Positions 1 through 5,351 of a DNA stretch of 7,540 bases are shown one piece after another. The translations under genes were made by a program, and so were the position numbers. Under the pieces are notes generated by a model. That model was given only the letters and a program-made list of their open reading frames with translations. It had not been told where the DNA came from and made no database searches. Origin of the DNA: Chloroflexota bacterium (GTDB lineage Bacteria > Chloroflexota > Dormibacteria > CF-121); the NCBI GenBank assembly GCA_005889395.1, contig VBFX01000102.1, positions 1-7,540 of the forward strand, given 5' to 3'. Within the stretch, counting starts at the first letter, position 1. Every line of letters starts with the position of its first letter.

Positions 1-1
1 G

Positions 2-655
2 GACCGGCACATTCGAGAGCTCGTGCACCAGGGGAGCAGCATCTACTCACTCGATGCGCCGCTCCTGGAGGCGCTCCGTCCCGACCTGATCCTCACGCAA
101 GAGCTCTGCGACGTCTGCGCCGTCTCCTATCCGATCGTGGAGCGGGCCGCGCGCCGGCTGGGTTCGTCGCCGCAGCTCGTCTCGCTCGAACCGGAAACCC
201 TCGACGACGTCTTCGAGAACATCCGCGTCGTCGGCGCCCTGGCCGGCCGGTCGGATACCGCGGAGGGCCTCTGCGATTCGCTTCGACGGCGAGTCACAAC
301 CGTCGAGCAGCGGGTGGAGGGCCGTCCCCGGCGGAAGGTGGTCTGCCTCGAGTGGATCGACCCACCCTTCAACTGCGGCCATTGGACTCCAGAACTCGTC
401 ACCCTGGCCGGCGGCGACGAGCGGCTTGGCGTGGCGCGCCAACCGGCGCACCTGATCGATTGGCGGCAGGTGATCGACGCCGATCCCGATGAGGCGCTGC
501 GAGCGCAGACCTGGGTGGTTGACGGCAACGCCTTCTTCAGCCGCCCCGGTCCTCGCCTTGTCGACAGCGTGGAGATCATGGCGGGCATCCTTCACCCGGG
601 CGCTGTCGATGCGCCGCACCCGTCGGCGGCCCGGCGCCTCGAGTCAGTGCGCTAG
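2..655 (+). CDS. BtuF-like cobalamin/corrinoid-binding protein, 5' partial, with apparent internal deletion
   Basis: This is a substrate-binding-fold protein of the COG0614/BtuF type, expected to bind a corrinoid for ABC uptake or handling. The reading frame is open from base 2, so the true start lies outside the window; the GTG at base 23 is internal to the conserved block. Family hallmarks are LRPDLILTQELCDVCAV in the N-lobe, EWIDPPF followed by GHW and LAGGDERLG in the middle, and VDGNAFFSRPGPRLVD, then EIMAGILHP, at the C-terminus. Oddity: family members, as I recall them, have about 35 residues between the 'ADPD' segment and the final 'VDGN' strand, including a conserved PCGF-like turn. 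Here the two are joined directly near base 490 with the frame kept, so the fold may be damaged. The stop shares a CTAG with the convergent gene. Family assignment is firm; substrate and functionality are uncertain. Confidence 0.85.
   Translation, partial: DRHIRELVHQGSSIYSLDAPLLEALRPDLILTQELCDVCAVSYPIVERAARRLGSSPQLVSLEPETLDDVFENIRVVGALAGRSDTAEGLCDSLRRRVTTVEQRVEGRPRRKVVCLEWIDPPFNCGHWTPELVTLAGGDERLGVARQPAHLIDWRQVIDADPDEALRAQTWVVDGNAFFSRPGPRLVDSVEIMAGILHPGAVDAPHPSAARRLESVR
652..655. other. Shared CTAG: reciprocal stop codons of convergent genes
   Basis: The BtuF-like gene ends in TAG at 653-655 and the 53-aa membrane protein gene ends in TAG read on the minus strand from 654 to 652. One palindromic CTAG serves both. 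Confidence 0.75.
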
Positions 656-813
656 CCGCCGAAGGCGAAGCGAAAGAAGGCGGCGGCGATCAGGAGCAGG
701 AGGATGCCGCCGCCGAGCAGCAGGATGAGCGCGGCGAGCGTGAACCCGATGGCCCGGCCGAATGCGAGTCGCAGCTCCTCCTCGGCGGCGCGGTCCTCGC
801 TGGCATTGCTCAT
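652..813 (-). CDS. Small single-span membrane protein (53 aa)
   Basis: I do not recognise the family. The frame reads 53 codons plus TAG. It has a polar, acidic N-terminus (MSNASEDRAAEEELR), then an uninterrupted hydrophobic stretch at about residues 21-47 rich in Leu, Ile, Ala and Gly, and a short basic/aromatic tail (LRFAFGG). This predicts one transmembrane helix. The ATG overlaps the TGA of the upstream 173-aa gene as ATGA, which suggests translational coupling; no Shine-Dalgarno is visible, which fits re-initiation. Its TAG lies in the CTAG shared with the BtuF-like gene on the other strand. The support is the overlap geometry at both ends plus the coherent membrane profile. Role unknown; a small accessory or anchoring subunit for its partner is a guess. 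Confidence 0.6.
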   Translation of the reverse strand: MSNASEDRAAEEELRLAFGRAIGFTLAALILLLGGGILLLLIAAAFFRFAFGG

Positions 814-1331
814 CGGAGTGACAATCTCGCCGCCCTTTCCACGCCGGGGGCGGCTGATCTCGCCGCCCTTTCCACGCCGGGGGCGGCTGACCTCGCCGCC
901 CTTTCCACGCCGGCGGCGGCTGATGTGCCCGGAAAGGGACCGCGTGGCGGACCCAAATCAGACAGGTTCCAGTGATCCACCATGGCAAGTCCAGCGTCGA
1001 GCAGCTGCACCAGGTCGGCCGATGGCGCGCGCCGATCGTATACGCCGATCTTCTCGGAACGCAACCGGCGGGTCTTCATCGCGCGGTCGTCGACCCACCA
1101 GGTGGTGCTGACGTCGAGGACGTGGCCGGTGCGCTCCCGGTAGCTGATGGTGAGCACGGCCTGGCCGCCCACCCGCCGCGCGAAGCGTAGCTCCCAGGAT
1201 GGCTTACCCCGCCGGTAGCGGTCGATCAGCAGATCGTGCTCGCGGGCAAACGCCTCGATCGCCGGTGCCACCGCGCGGAAGGCGTCCACGATCTGGGTCG
1301 GGATGGGCGAGAGCCGGGTGTGAGGTACCAC
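810..1331 (-). CDS. Uncharacterised 173-aa protein with a tandem-repeat C-terminal tail
   Basis: I do not recognise the family. Residues 1 to about 128 look like a compact soluble domain: an N-terminal amphipathic helix (IVDAFRAVAPAIEAFAREHD), then alternating strands (WELRFARRVGGQAVLTISYR, HVLDVSTTWWVDD), then a Leu-rich helix ending DHWNLSDLG. From about residue 137 to the end, the protein is three 11-residue units (AAxGVERAARS-like) encoded by 33-bp DNA repeats, so the tail is probably an insertion or expansion rather than part of the domain. The GTG start at 1331 is chosen because a perfect-looking -10 (TAGAAT) ends six bases upstream, the spacing expected for a leaderless transcript. It is divergent from the CoA-binding gene and overlaps the 53-aa membrane protein by ATGA. 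There is no signal peptide. Coding status is likely; function unknown. Confidence 0.65.
   Translation of the reverse strand: MVPHTRLSPIPTQIVDAFRAVAPAIEAFAREHDLLIDRYRRGKPSWELRFARRVGGQAVLTISYRERTGHVLDVSTTWWVDDRAMKTRRLRSEKIGVYDRRAPSADLVQLLDAGLAMVDHWNLSDLGPPRGPFPGTSAAAGVERAARSAAPGVERAARSAAPGVERAARLSLR
826..924. repeat. Three tandem 33-bp repeats with an internal hairpin
   Basis: Units occupy 826-858, 859-891 and 892-924. Each begins CTCGCCGCCCTTTCCACGCC and ends CGGCTGAT or CGGCTGAC. Units 1 and 2 differ only at the last base; unit 3 also has a G-to-C change at unit position 23. Within each unit GCCGCCC is the reverse complement of GGGCGGC, giving a 7-bp stem with a 12-base loop (6 bp in unit 3). 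Because 33 is a multiple of 3, the array adds 11 residues per unit to the minus-strand protein without shifting frame. The unit has no stop codon in the frame used, nor in the other frames I translated. Confidence 0.92.
899..938. repeat. Inverted repeat joining the last 33-bp unit to its flank
   Basis: CCCTTTCC at 899-906, inside the third unit, is exactly complementary to GGAAAGGG at 931-938, which lies just beyond the array; the loop is 24 bases. The flank may therefore be a decayed, inverted copy of the same element, marking where the array entered the gene. Confidence 0.5.
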
Positions 1332-1337
1332 GCGCGA

Positions 1338-1343
1338 ATTCTA
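1338..1343 (-). promoter_or_regulatory. -10 element TAGAAT for the 173-aa protein gene (leaderless)
   Basis: On the minus strand TAGAAT is followed by six bases (TCGCGC) and then GTG at 1331. A transcript starting 6-7 bases after the hexamer would begin at the start codon. There is no Shine-Dalgarno and no good -35. It lies back to back with the promoter at 1370-1375 within a 50-base gap. Confidence 0.6.
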
Positions 1344-1369
1344 AGTCAGGCTTGCGGGATTATCGCCTG

Positions 1370-1375
1370 TAGAGT
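1370..1375 (+). promoter_or_regulatory. -10 element TAGAGT for the CoA-binding protein gene (leaderless)
   Basis: TAGAGT is followed by six bases (GAATGT) and then ATG at 1382, the same geometry as the divergent promoter. No Shine-Dalgarno precedes the ATG, and I see no -35 match at 16-18 bases. A leaderless mRNA is inferred. Confidence 0.6.
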
Positions 1376-1381
1376 GAATGT

Positions 1382-1789
1382 ATGGCCCCGCAGGTCGTGG
1401 ACGTCGCGGAAAAGATCCTGAACTCGGCGAGGACGATTGCCGTCGTCGGCCTCAGCGCCAATCCGCACCGTCCCAGCCACGGTGTCGCGCGCTACCTGCA
1501 ACGGGCGGGCTATCGCATCATCCCGGTCAATCCCAATGTGCAGGAAGTCCTCGGCGAGCGCGCCTATCCGGGCTTGCGTGACATCCCGCAGCCCGTCGAC
1601 GTGGTCGAGGTCTTTCGGCGATCGGAGTTCGTAGGCCCGATCGTGGACGACGCGATCGCGATCAAGGCGGCCGCCGTCTGGCTCCAGGACGGCGTCGTCG
1701 ACGAGGCCGCCGCGGCGCGGGCTCGCGCGGCGGGGCTGGATGTCGTCATGGACGACTGCATGATGCGCCGCCACGCCCAGCGGTTCTAG
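1382..1789 (+). CDS. CoA-binding domain protein (YccU / CoA_binding_2 type)
   Basis: A 135-aa cytosolic Rossmann-like protein of the CoA_binding_2 family, about the normal length for stand-alone members. Diagnostic segments: TIAVVGLSANPHRPSHGVAR at residues 18-37 (nucleotide-binding loop), the strand IIPVNPN at 46-52, the GERAYPGLRDIP region at 58-69, PVDVVEVFRRSE at 71-82, then VWLQDGV at 99-105 and GLDVVMDDCMMRRH at 118-131. Members bind CoA or acyl-CoA in the way the succinyl-CoA synthetase alpha N-terminal domain does, but their physiological role is poorly defined. ATG 1382 is supported by the -10 six bases upstream. It stands alone as a monocistronic gene, divergent from the 173-aa gene and convergent, via a shared CTAG, with the dehydrogenase gene. 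Family confidence is high; specific function unknown. Confidence 0.93.
   Translation: MAPQVVDVAEKILNSARTIAVVGLSANPHRPSHGVARYLQRAGYRIIPVNPNVQEVLGERAYPGLRDIPQPVDVVEVFRRSEFVGPIVDDAIAIKAAAVWLQDGVVDEAAAARARAAGLDVVMDDCMMRRHAQRF
1786..1789. other. Shared CTAG: reciprocal stop codons of convergent genes
   Basis: The CoA-binding protein gene ends in TAG at 1787-1789 and the dehydrogenase gene ends in TAG read from 1788 to 1786 on the other strand, both within one CTAG. There is no intergenic space for a terminator. Confidence 0.93.
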
Positions 1790-2904
1790 ATCCGGTGCTC
1801 CCGCAGGCGCATTTCGGCGATTTCCTCGGCCGCGCGACGGTTGGAAACCCCTTCGCGGTGCGCCCGTTCGAGCAACTCCCGGGTCGTGCTGCGGAGCTGG
1901 CGGCTGGTTACCGTGAAGATCGAATCGAGCGTTGGCTCCAGTCGCTTCTCCAGGAGGCCGCCGAAGAGAAAAGCCGCGGCCGCGTTGGCGACGAAGTCCG
2001 GCAGGATGGTGACGCCACGATCCTCAAGTTGCGCCTCCGCCTCCGGCGTCACCGGGTTGTTCGCGGCTTCGACCAGCAGGCGGCATTTGATCGTCGCCTG
2101 GTTGTCGGCGCGGATCGCGTTCCCGATCGCCGCCGGGATCATGATGTCCACCTGATGGCTGAGCCAGGCGGGCTCGGGTTCGCGGCGCGTTCCGGGCTTC
2201 AGGCGTTTGCGATCAACCCGGCCGTATCGGTCGCGGATCGAGAGCAGGTGCGGCACGTCAAGGCCGCCCTCGTCGATGATGCTCCCCTCGATGTCGGCCA
2301 CGACGGTGATGCGGGCCCCGGCGCGGTCGAGGTAGCGGGCGGCGGCGCCCCCGACGTTGCCGAACCCCTGGAGGGCAACCGTCGCGCCCCGCAGCGGAAC
2401 CCCGAGCACGTCGCTGGCCTCCGCCGTGCACTCCGCGACGCCGTAGCCCGCGATCAACTCGGTGATGGGGATGCCTTCGCTACTTAGCGCCAATGCCTGC
2501 TTGACGCGGCTGAGCCCGGCCCCGCCGTCGGTCTTGAAGCCCGCCTGCAGGGGGTGGGTCAAGCCGACGAGCTGGCAGGCCGCGATGATGTCGTCCTCAC
2601 GGGTGCCGAGGTCTGCCCCGGTCGCGTAGCGCTCGGCGATGAAAGGACGCATCGCCTCGATGAAGCCGCGCAGCACGGCGGGCGCCTGCGCGGAAGCCGG
2701 ATCGCAGTCGATTCCGGATTTGGCACCGCCGTAGGGGATGTCCAGGACGGCCATCTTGTGCGACATGGTGCGTGCCAGTTGGGTGACCTCGTCGACGGTC
2801 ACGCCCGGCCGCATGCGGATTCCACCGGAACACATCCCGCCGATCAGGCGGTCGATGACGAACCACCCGCGGGCGCCGGTCGCCTGATCGTGCCATTCAC
2901 TCAC
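1786..2904 (-). CDS. Glu/Leu/Phe/Val dehydrogenase family protein
   Basis: An NAD(P)-dependent amino-acid dehydrogenase catalysing reversible oxidative deamination to a 2-oxo acid and ammonia; substrate not assignable. N-terminal catalytic domain: SGGIRMRPGV near residues 26-35, K50 in MSHK and K62 in YGGAKSG (the two active-site lysines, 12 apart as in the family), and D98 in GADLGTRE. C-terminal Rossmann domain: GFGNVGG at 180-186 with the acidic end of the next strand at D204. The end of that domain reads VEAANNPVTPEA and VANAAAAF where relatives usually have EGAN and NAGG, so two glycine positions are substituted. GTG 2904 is the only standard start before the frame closes upstream. It makes the N-terminus about 15 residues shorter than leucine dehydrogenases, and no Shine-Dalgarno is seen. 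It lies 26 bases behind the CsaA-like gene, probably as one operon. Confidence 0.9.
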   Translation of the reverse strand: MSEWHDQATGARGWFVIDRLIGGMCSGGIRMRPGVTVDEVTQLARTMSHKMAVLDIPYGGAKSGIDCDPASAQAPAVLRGFIEAMRPFIAERYATGADLGTREDDIIAACQLVGLTHPLQAGFKTDGGAGLSRVKQALALSSEGIPITELIAGYGVAECTAEASDVLGVPLRGATVALQGFGNVGGAAARYLDRAGARITVVADIEGSIIDEGGLDVPHLLSIRDRYGRVDRKRLKPGTRREPEPAWLSHQVDIMIPAAIGNAIRADNQATIKCRLLVEAANNPVTPEAEAQLEDRGVTILPDFVANAAAAFLFGGLLEKRLEPTLDSIFTVTSRQLRSTTRELLERAHREGVSNRRAAEEIAEMRLREHRI

Positions 2905-2930
2905 CAGGTATGGCGTCAGCGGCGGAACGC

Positions 2931-3278
2931 TCAGAAGACGCGACCTCCGAGCGGAACGTCGACGGTTGGCGCGAGTAGCACGACGGCGCCGTCCGGATCA
3001 GGAACACCCAGGACGAGGACCTCCGATCGCACCGGTCCAATCTGTCGCGCCGGAAAGTTGAGGACGGCGATCACCAGCTTGCCGCGCAGATCCTCTGGGC
3101 GGTAATGCACCGTCAGCTGGGCGCTGCAGCGCCGGATGCCGAGCGGCCCGAAATCGATGCGAAGCTTGTAGGCCGGCTTGCGGGCTTCCGGAAAGGGCTC
3201 GGCCAGAAGGACCCGGCCGACGCGCATGTCGACCCGCTCGAAGTCCGAGATGTCAATGATGGTCGCCTCGCCCAACAT
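2931..3278 (-). CDS. csaA: CsaA-like tRNA-binding-domain protein
   Basis: A 115-aa OB-fold protein of the tRNA_bind/CsaA family, close to the roughly 110 aa of Bacillus CsaA. Bacterial homologues are described as export-related chaperones, while the fold resembles the tRNA-binding domain attached to methionyl- and phenylalanyl-tRNA synthetases. Recognisable segments: FERVDMRVGRVL at residues 13-24, EPFPEARKPAYKLRIDFGPL at 27-46 (a strong family signature), CSAQLT at 51-56, and NFPARQIGPVRSEVLVLG at 74-91. ATG 3278 puts the conserved DF.RVDMRVG block at the usual distance from the N-terminus. It is the first gene of a probable operon with the dehydrogenase downstream. Whether it acts on secretory proteins or on RNA here cannot be told from sequence. 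Confidence 0.93.
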   Translation of the reverse strand: MLGEATIIDISDFERVDMRVGRVLLAEPFPEARKPAYKLRIDFGPLGIRRCSAQLTVHYRPEDLRGKLVIAVLNFPARQIGPVRSEVLVLGVPDPDGAVVLLAPTVDVPLGGRVF

Positions 3279-3281
3279 TCC

Positions 3282-3293
3282 TAGTGTAGTGTG
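3282..3293. promoter_or_regulatory. Candidate bidirectional promoter between divergent genes
   Basis: Only 23 bases separate the CsaA-like and aminotransferase starts. The plus strand has overlapping TAGTGT hexamers at 3282-3287 and 3287-3292, the second ending nine bases before ATG 3302. The minus strand has TACACT (3288 to 3283) four bases before ATG 3278, and CACACT (3293 to 3288) nine bases before it. The -10 elements of both genes must overlap if both are transcribed from this gap. No -35 is clear. Confidence 0.4.
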
Positions 3294-3301
3294 CCCAAGG
3301 T

Positions 3302-4432
3302 ATGCCGCTCACGCCGCAGGAGATGCGAGCGCTATATCCGATTACACGCCGGTACGCCTACCTCGATCACGCCGCCATCGCGCCACTGGCGACGCCCGTC
3401 CGCTCAACGATCGAGGTGTTCCTCTCGCGTTTGACCGAGGAACCGTTCGACCTGGCGCACTGGGAGCGGTTTCGCGGCCAGGTTCGCGGACGGATCGCGG
3501 AGTTGCTCGCCGTGGGTCCGGAGTCGATCGCCTTCACGAAGAACACGACCTCAGGGCTGGGCCTGGTGGCGGTGGGTCTCGACTGGGAAGCCGGTGACAA
3601 CATCGTCGGCGTGGACCGGGAATTTCCGGCCAACATCTACCCCTGGATGGGTCTTTCGAGAAAAGGCGTCGAGCTGCGCCTTTACCGCGCCGAGCACGGG
3701 CGCATCGACGTCAAGGCGCTGGTCCGACTGTGCGACCGCCGCACTCGCGTGCTGGCCATCAGTGCCGTCCAATTCTGGAGCGGGTTTCGGACCGATCTCG
3801 CCGCGCTCGGCACCGCGCTCAGGGCCCGCGATGTCCTGGTGGTGGTCGATGCGATCCAGGCGGCCGGTGCCATGCGGCTGGACCTGCGAGCCACGCCGGT
3901 GGACTTCCTCTGCGCCGGTGCCCAGAAGTGGCTGTTAGGCCCCATCGGAGTGGGTTTCGCGTACATCGGACCGCGGATGCTGGAGCGATTGACTCCCGTT
4001 ACGGTCGGCACCGACAGCGTGGTCCGCGATGAAGAGTACTTCGAGTATGACCTCACGCTCAAGCCGGATGCCCGCCGCTTCGAAGAGGCGGCCCCGAATT
4101 ATCCCGGCATTCTCGGCATGGGAGCCGCCGTCAACCTGCTGCTGCGCGCCGGCCCGGCGGCGGTCGAAGACGCCGTGCTCCGGCTGGCCGACCGGCTGCG
4201 CAACGAATTGCCAAGCCGCGGCTACGAGCTGGTGCTGAAACCGACGATGCCATCGGAGCGTTCCGGTATCGTGTCGTTCCGCCATCCCCGGATGGTGCCG
4301 GCTGAACTGCATACGCGCTTACGGGAAGCCGGCGTCATCATCTCGTTGCGCAGCGATTTTCTGCGTGCCTCGCCCCACTACTACAACAGCGACGAGGATC
4401 TCGATCGCCTGCTCGAGGCGTTGCCCCAGTGA
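3302..4432 (+). CDS. Class V aminotransferase (fold-type I PLP enzyme)
   Basis: A cytosolic PLP enzyme of the class V aminotransferase / cysteine-desulfurase superfamily, 376 aa, full length. In order: YLDHAAIAPL (residues 20-29, N-terminal substrate strand); FTKNTTSGL (78-86, phosphate-binding loop); REFPANIYPW (106-115); AVQFWSGFRTDL (155-166, Q157 near the pyridine ring); VVVDAIQAAGA (180-190, D183 to pyridine N); GAQKWLLGP (206-214, K209 the Schiff-base lysine). The C-terminal loop reads VIISLRSDFLRASPHYYNS. It keeps the LR..FLR.SPHYYN core of the class but has no cysteine, whereas SufS/NifS desulfurases carry the catalytic Cys there. An aminotransferase, epimerase or lyase activity is therefore more likely than desulfuration. 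The start follows a TAGTGT -10 at nine bases. It overlaps the DUF2127 gene by GTGA. Confidence 0.9.
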   Translation: MPLTPQEMRALYPITRRYAYLDHAAIAPLATPVRSTIEVFLSRLTEEPFDLAHWERFRGQVRGRIAELLAVGPESIAFTKNTTSGLGLVAVGLDWEAGDNIVGVDREFPANIYPWMGLSRKGVELRLYRAEHGRIDVKALVRLCDRRTRVLAISAVQFWSGFRTDLAALGTALRARDVLVVVDAIQAAGAMRLDLRATPVDFLCAGAQKWLLGPIGVGFAYIGPRMLERLTPVTVGTDSVVRDEEYFEYDLTLKPDARRFEEAAPNYPGILGMGAAVNLLLRAGPAAVEDAVLRLADRLRNELPSRGYELVLKPTMPSERSGIVSFRHPRMVPAELHTRLREAGVIISLRSDFLRASPHYYNSDEDLDRLLEALPQ

Positions 4433-4965
4433 CCTTATGGCAGAAGATCAAGCGCGAGCTCGGGCGCGAGACGCAGCCGGTCGATACCGTGGTCCGCCTC
4501 ATCATCCTGGAGCGGGGCATCCGCGGCAGCTTGGTGTTCATTCTCGGGATCGCACTGCTGACGCGGAGCCGCAGCATCGTTTCGCTTGTCCGCCAGTGGG
4601 TGGCCGAGCTGGACGTCAACCCGGAACGCCGCTTGATCCCGCGGGTGCTCGGCACGGTGCTACGCCCCGTCGGCCAGTTTTCCACGCGGACCGTGCTGCT
4701 CATCGGGATCGGCGCGCTGCTCTTCGGGTTGCTGGAGCTCACGGAAGCGGTGGGGCTGGCGCGCCGGCGCCGCTGGGCCGAGTACCTCACCGTCATCGCG
4801 GGTTGCATCGGCATTCCGCTGGAAGTCTCGGAAGTGCTCAGCCGTCAGACCCCGGTGCGCATCAGCATTCTGCTGATCAACGTCGCGATCGTGATCTACC
4901 TGGCATGGCAGAAACACCTCTTCGGCCTACGCGGCGGTGTTGCCACGGAAACCGAGACGAGCTAG
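4429..4965 (+). CDS. DUF2127-family integral membrane protein
   Basis: A 178-aa polytopic inner-membrane protein resembling DUF2127 (function unknown). Four hydrophobic segments are visible at about residues 31-46, 87-107, 116-133 and 143-160. Family-like landmarks: VVRLIILERGIRG (21-33) leading into the first segment, LLELTEAVGLARRRRWAEYL (101-120) between the second and third, GIPLEVSEVLSRQTPVRI (128-145) before the fourth, and a WQKHLFGLR basic exit at 160-168. The start is GTG overlapping the aminotransferase TGA by four bases (GTGA), so translation is probably coupled; the nearby ATG at 4437 is out of frame. Co-transcription hints at a shared process, but nothing in the sequence says which. 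The stop is in a CTAG shared with the convergent 127-aa gene. Confidence 0.88.
   Translation: MTLWQKIKRELGRETQPVDTVVRLIILERGIRGSLVFILGIALLTRSRSIVSLVRQWVAELDVNPERRLIPRVLGTVLRPVGQFSTRTVLLIGIGALLFGLLELTEAVGLARRRRWAEYLTVIAGCIGIPLEVSEVLSRQTPVRISILLINVAIVIYLAWQKHLFGLRGGVATETETS
4962..4965. other. Shared CTAG: reciprocal stop codons of convergent genes
   Basis: The DUF2127 gene ends in TAG at 4963-4965; the 127-aa gene ends in TAG read from 4964 to 4962. This is the third convergent pair in the window with identical geometry. Confidence 0.8.
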
Positions 4966-5345
4966 CGGCTGGAGGCGGACCGGCTGAGCGGGATGCCGAC
5001 GCCGGATACGCCGAGCGGCTCGGCATGGCGGGTCAGCATGCCGACGACGAAGCCCAGGACGCGATCGGCGGACTGGCCATCCGAGATGGTGGCGAGCAGC
5101 GCCGGCTCCGGGTTCTTGAACGCGCCCAGCAAGCCGGCTTTGGCCGCGCGGCTGAATGTCGGCGTGCCGGCGGGCACGAAGGTCACGCGGATCTTCGCGT
5201 AACGGTCGCCGGCATGGACCAGGGTGAAGGGCGCCTGCCTTTGAATCTGCCAGGCACGGATCTCTTCATTCTTGAGGCGTCGCTTGAGGGTGGCGATGAG
5301 TTTCTTGCCTCCCGGATCACGGTCGGCATAAATCGCGACCTGCAC
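4962..5345 (-). CDS. Uncharacterised 127-aa protein
   Basis: I do not recognise the family. It begins MQVAIYADRDPGGKKLIATL, a hydrophobic strand followed by a charged loop and a basic helix (LKRRLKNEE). It then has AWQIQRQAPFTLVHAGDRYA, a strand-rich part (KIRVTFVPAGTPTF), a Phe/Ala-rich stretch with GAFKNPEPALLATISDG, and a helix VLGFVVGMLTRHAE. There is no signal peptide or clear membrane span, so a small cytosolic alpha/beta protein is likely. Start choice: the GTG at 5351 directly abuts a -10-like TATCAT, whereas the GTG at 5345 sits exactly six bases after it, matching the two other leaderless promoters here. I therefore prefer 5345; the longer form would add two residues. It follows the lipid operon on the same strand after 38 bases but has its own promoter. 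Coding confidence is moderate. Confidence 0.62.
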   Translation of the reverse strand: MQVAIYADRDPGGKKLIATLKRRLKNEEIRAWQIQRQAPFTLVHAGDRYAKIRVTFVPAGTPTFSRAAKAGLLGAFKNPEPALLATISDGQSADRVLGFVVGMLTRHAEPLGVSGVGIPLSRSASSR

Positions 5346-5351
5346 GCCCAC

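Noticed and set aside
47..619. A 190-aa minus-strand frame opposite the BtuF-like gene.
   Set aside because: The plus strand carries conserved BtuF-family motifs throughout; the minus frame is an antisense shadow.
600..700. A Rho-independent terminator between the convergent genes.
   Set aside because: Only short GC-rich dyads are present without a T-run, and there is no intergenic space; the other two convergent junctions look the same.
826..924. CRISPR-like direct repeats.
   Set aside because: The three units are directly adjacent with no spacers, lie in frame inside a coding region, and no cas gene is present.
704..1111. A plus-strand frame with a repeated SPPFPRRGRL peptide.
   Set aside because: The proline-arginine repeat is just the 33-bp DNA array read on the other strand; flanking sequence shows no protein features and contradicts the minus-strand genes.
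1795..2487. A 230-aa plus-strand open frame lying opposite the dehydrogenase gene.
   Set aside because: The opposite strand encodes a clear dehydrogenase with intact motifs. The plus frame has low-complexity Arg/Ala/Asp composition and no family features; it is open because of high GC.
3302..4432. A SufS/NifS cysteine desulfurase.
   Set aside because: The catalytic cysteine of the C-terminal loop is absent, and there are no suf or isc genes next to it.
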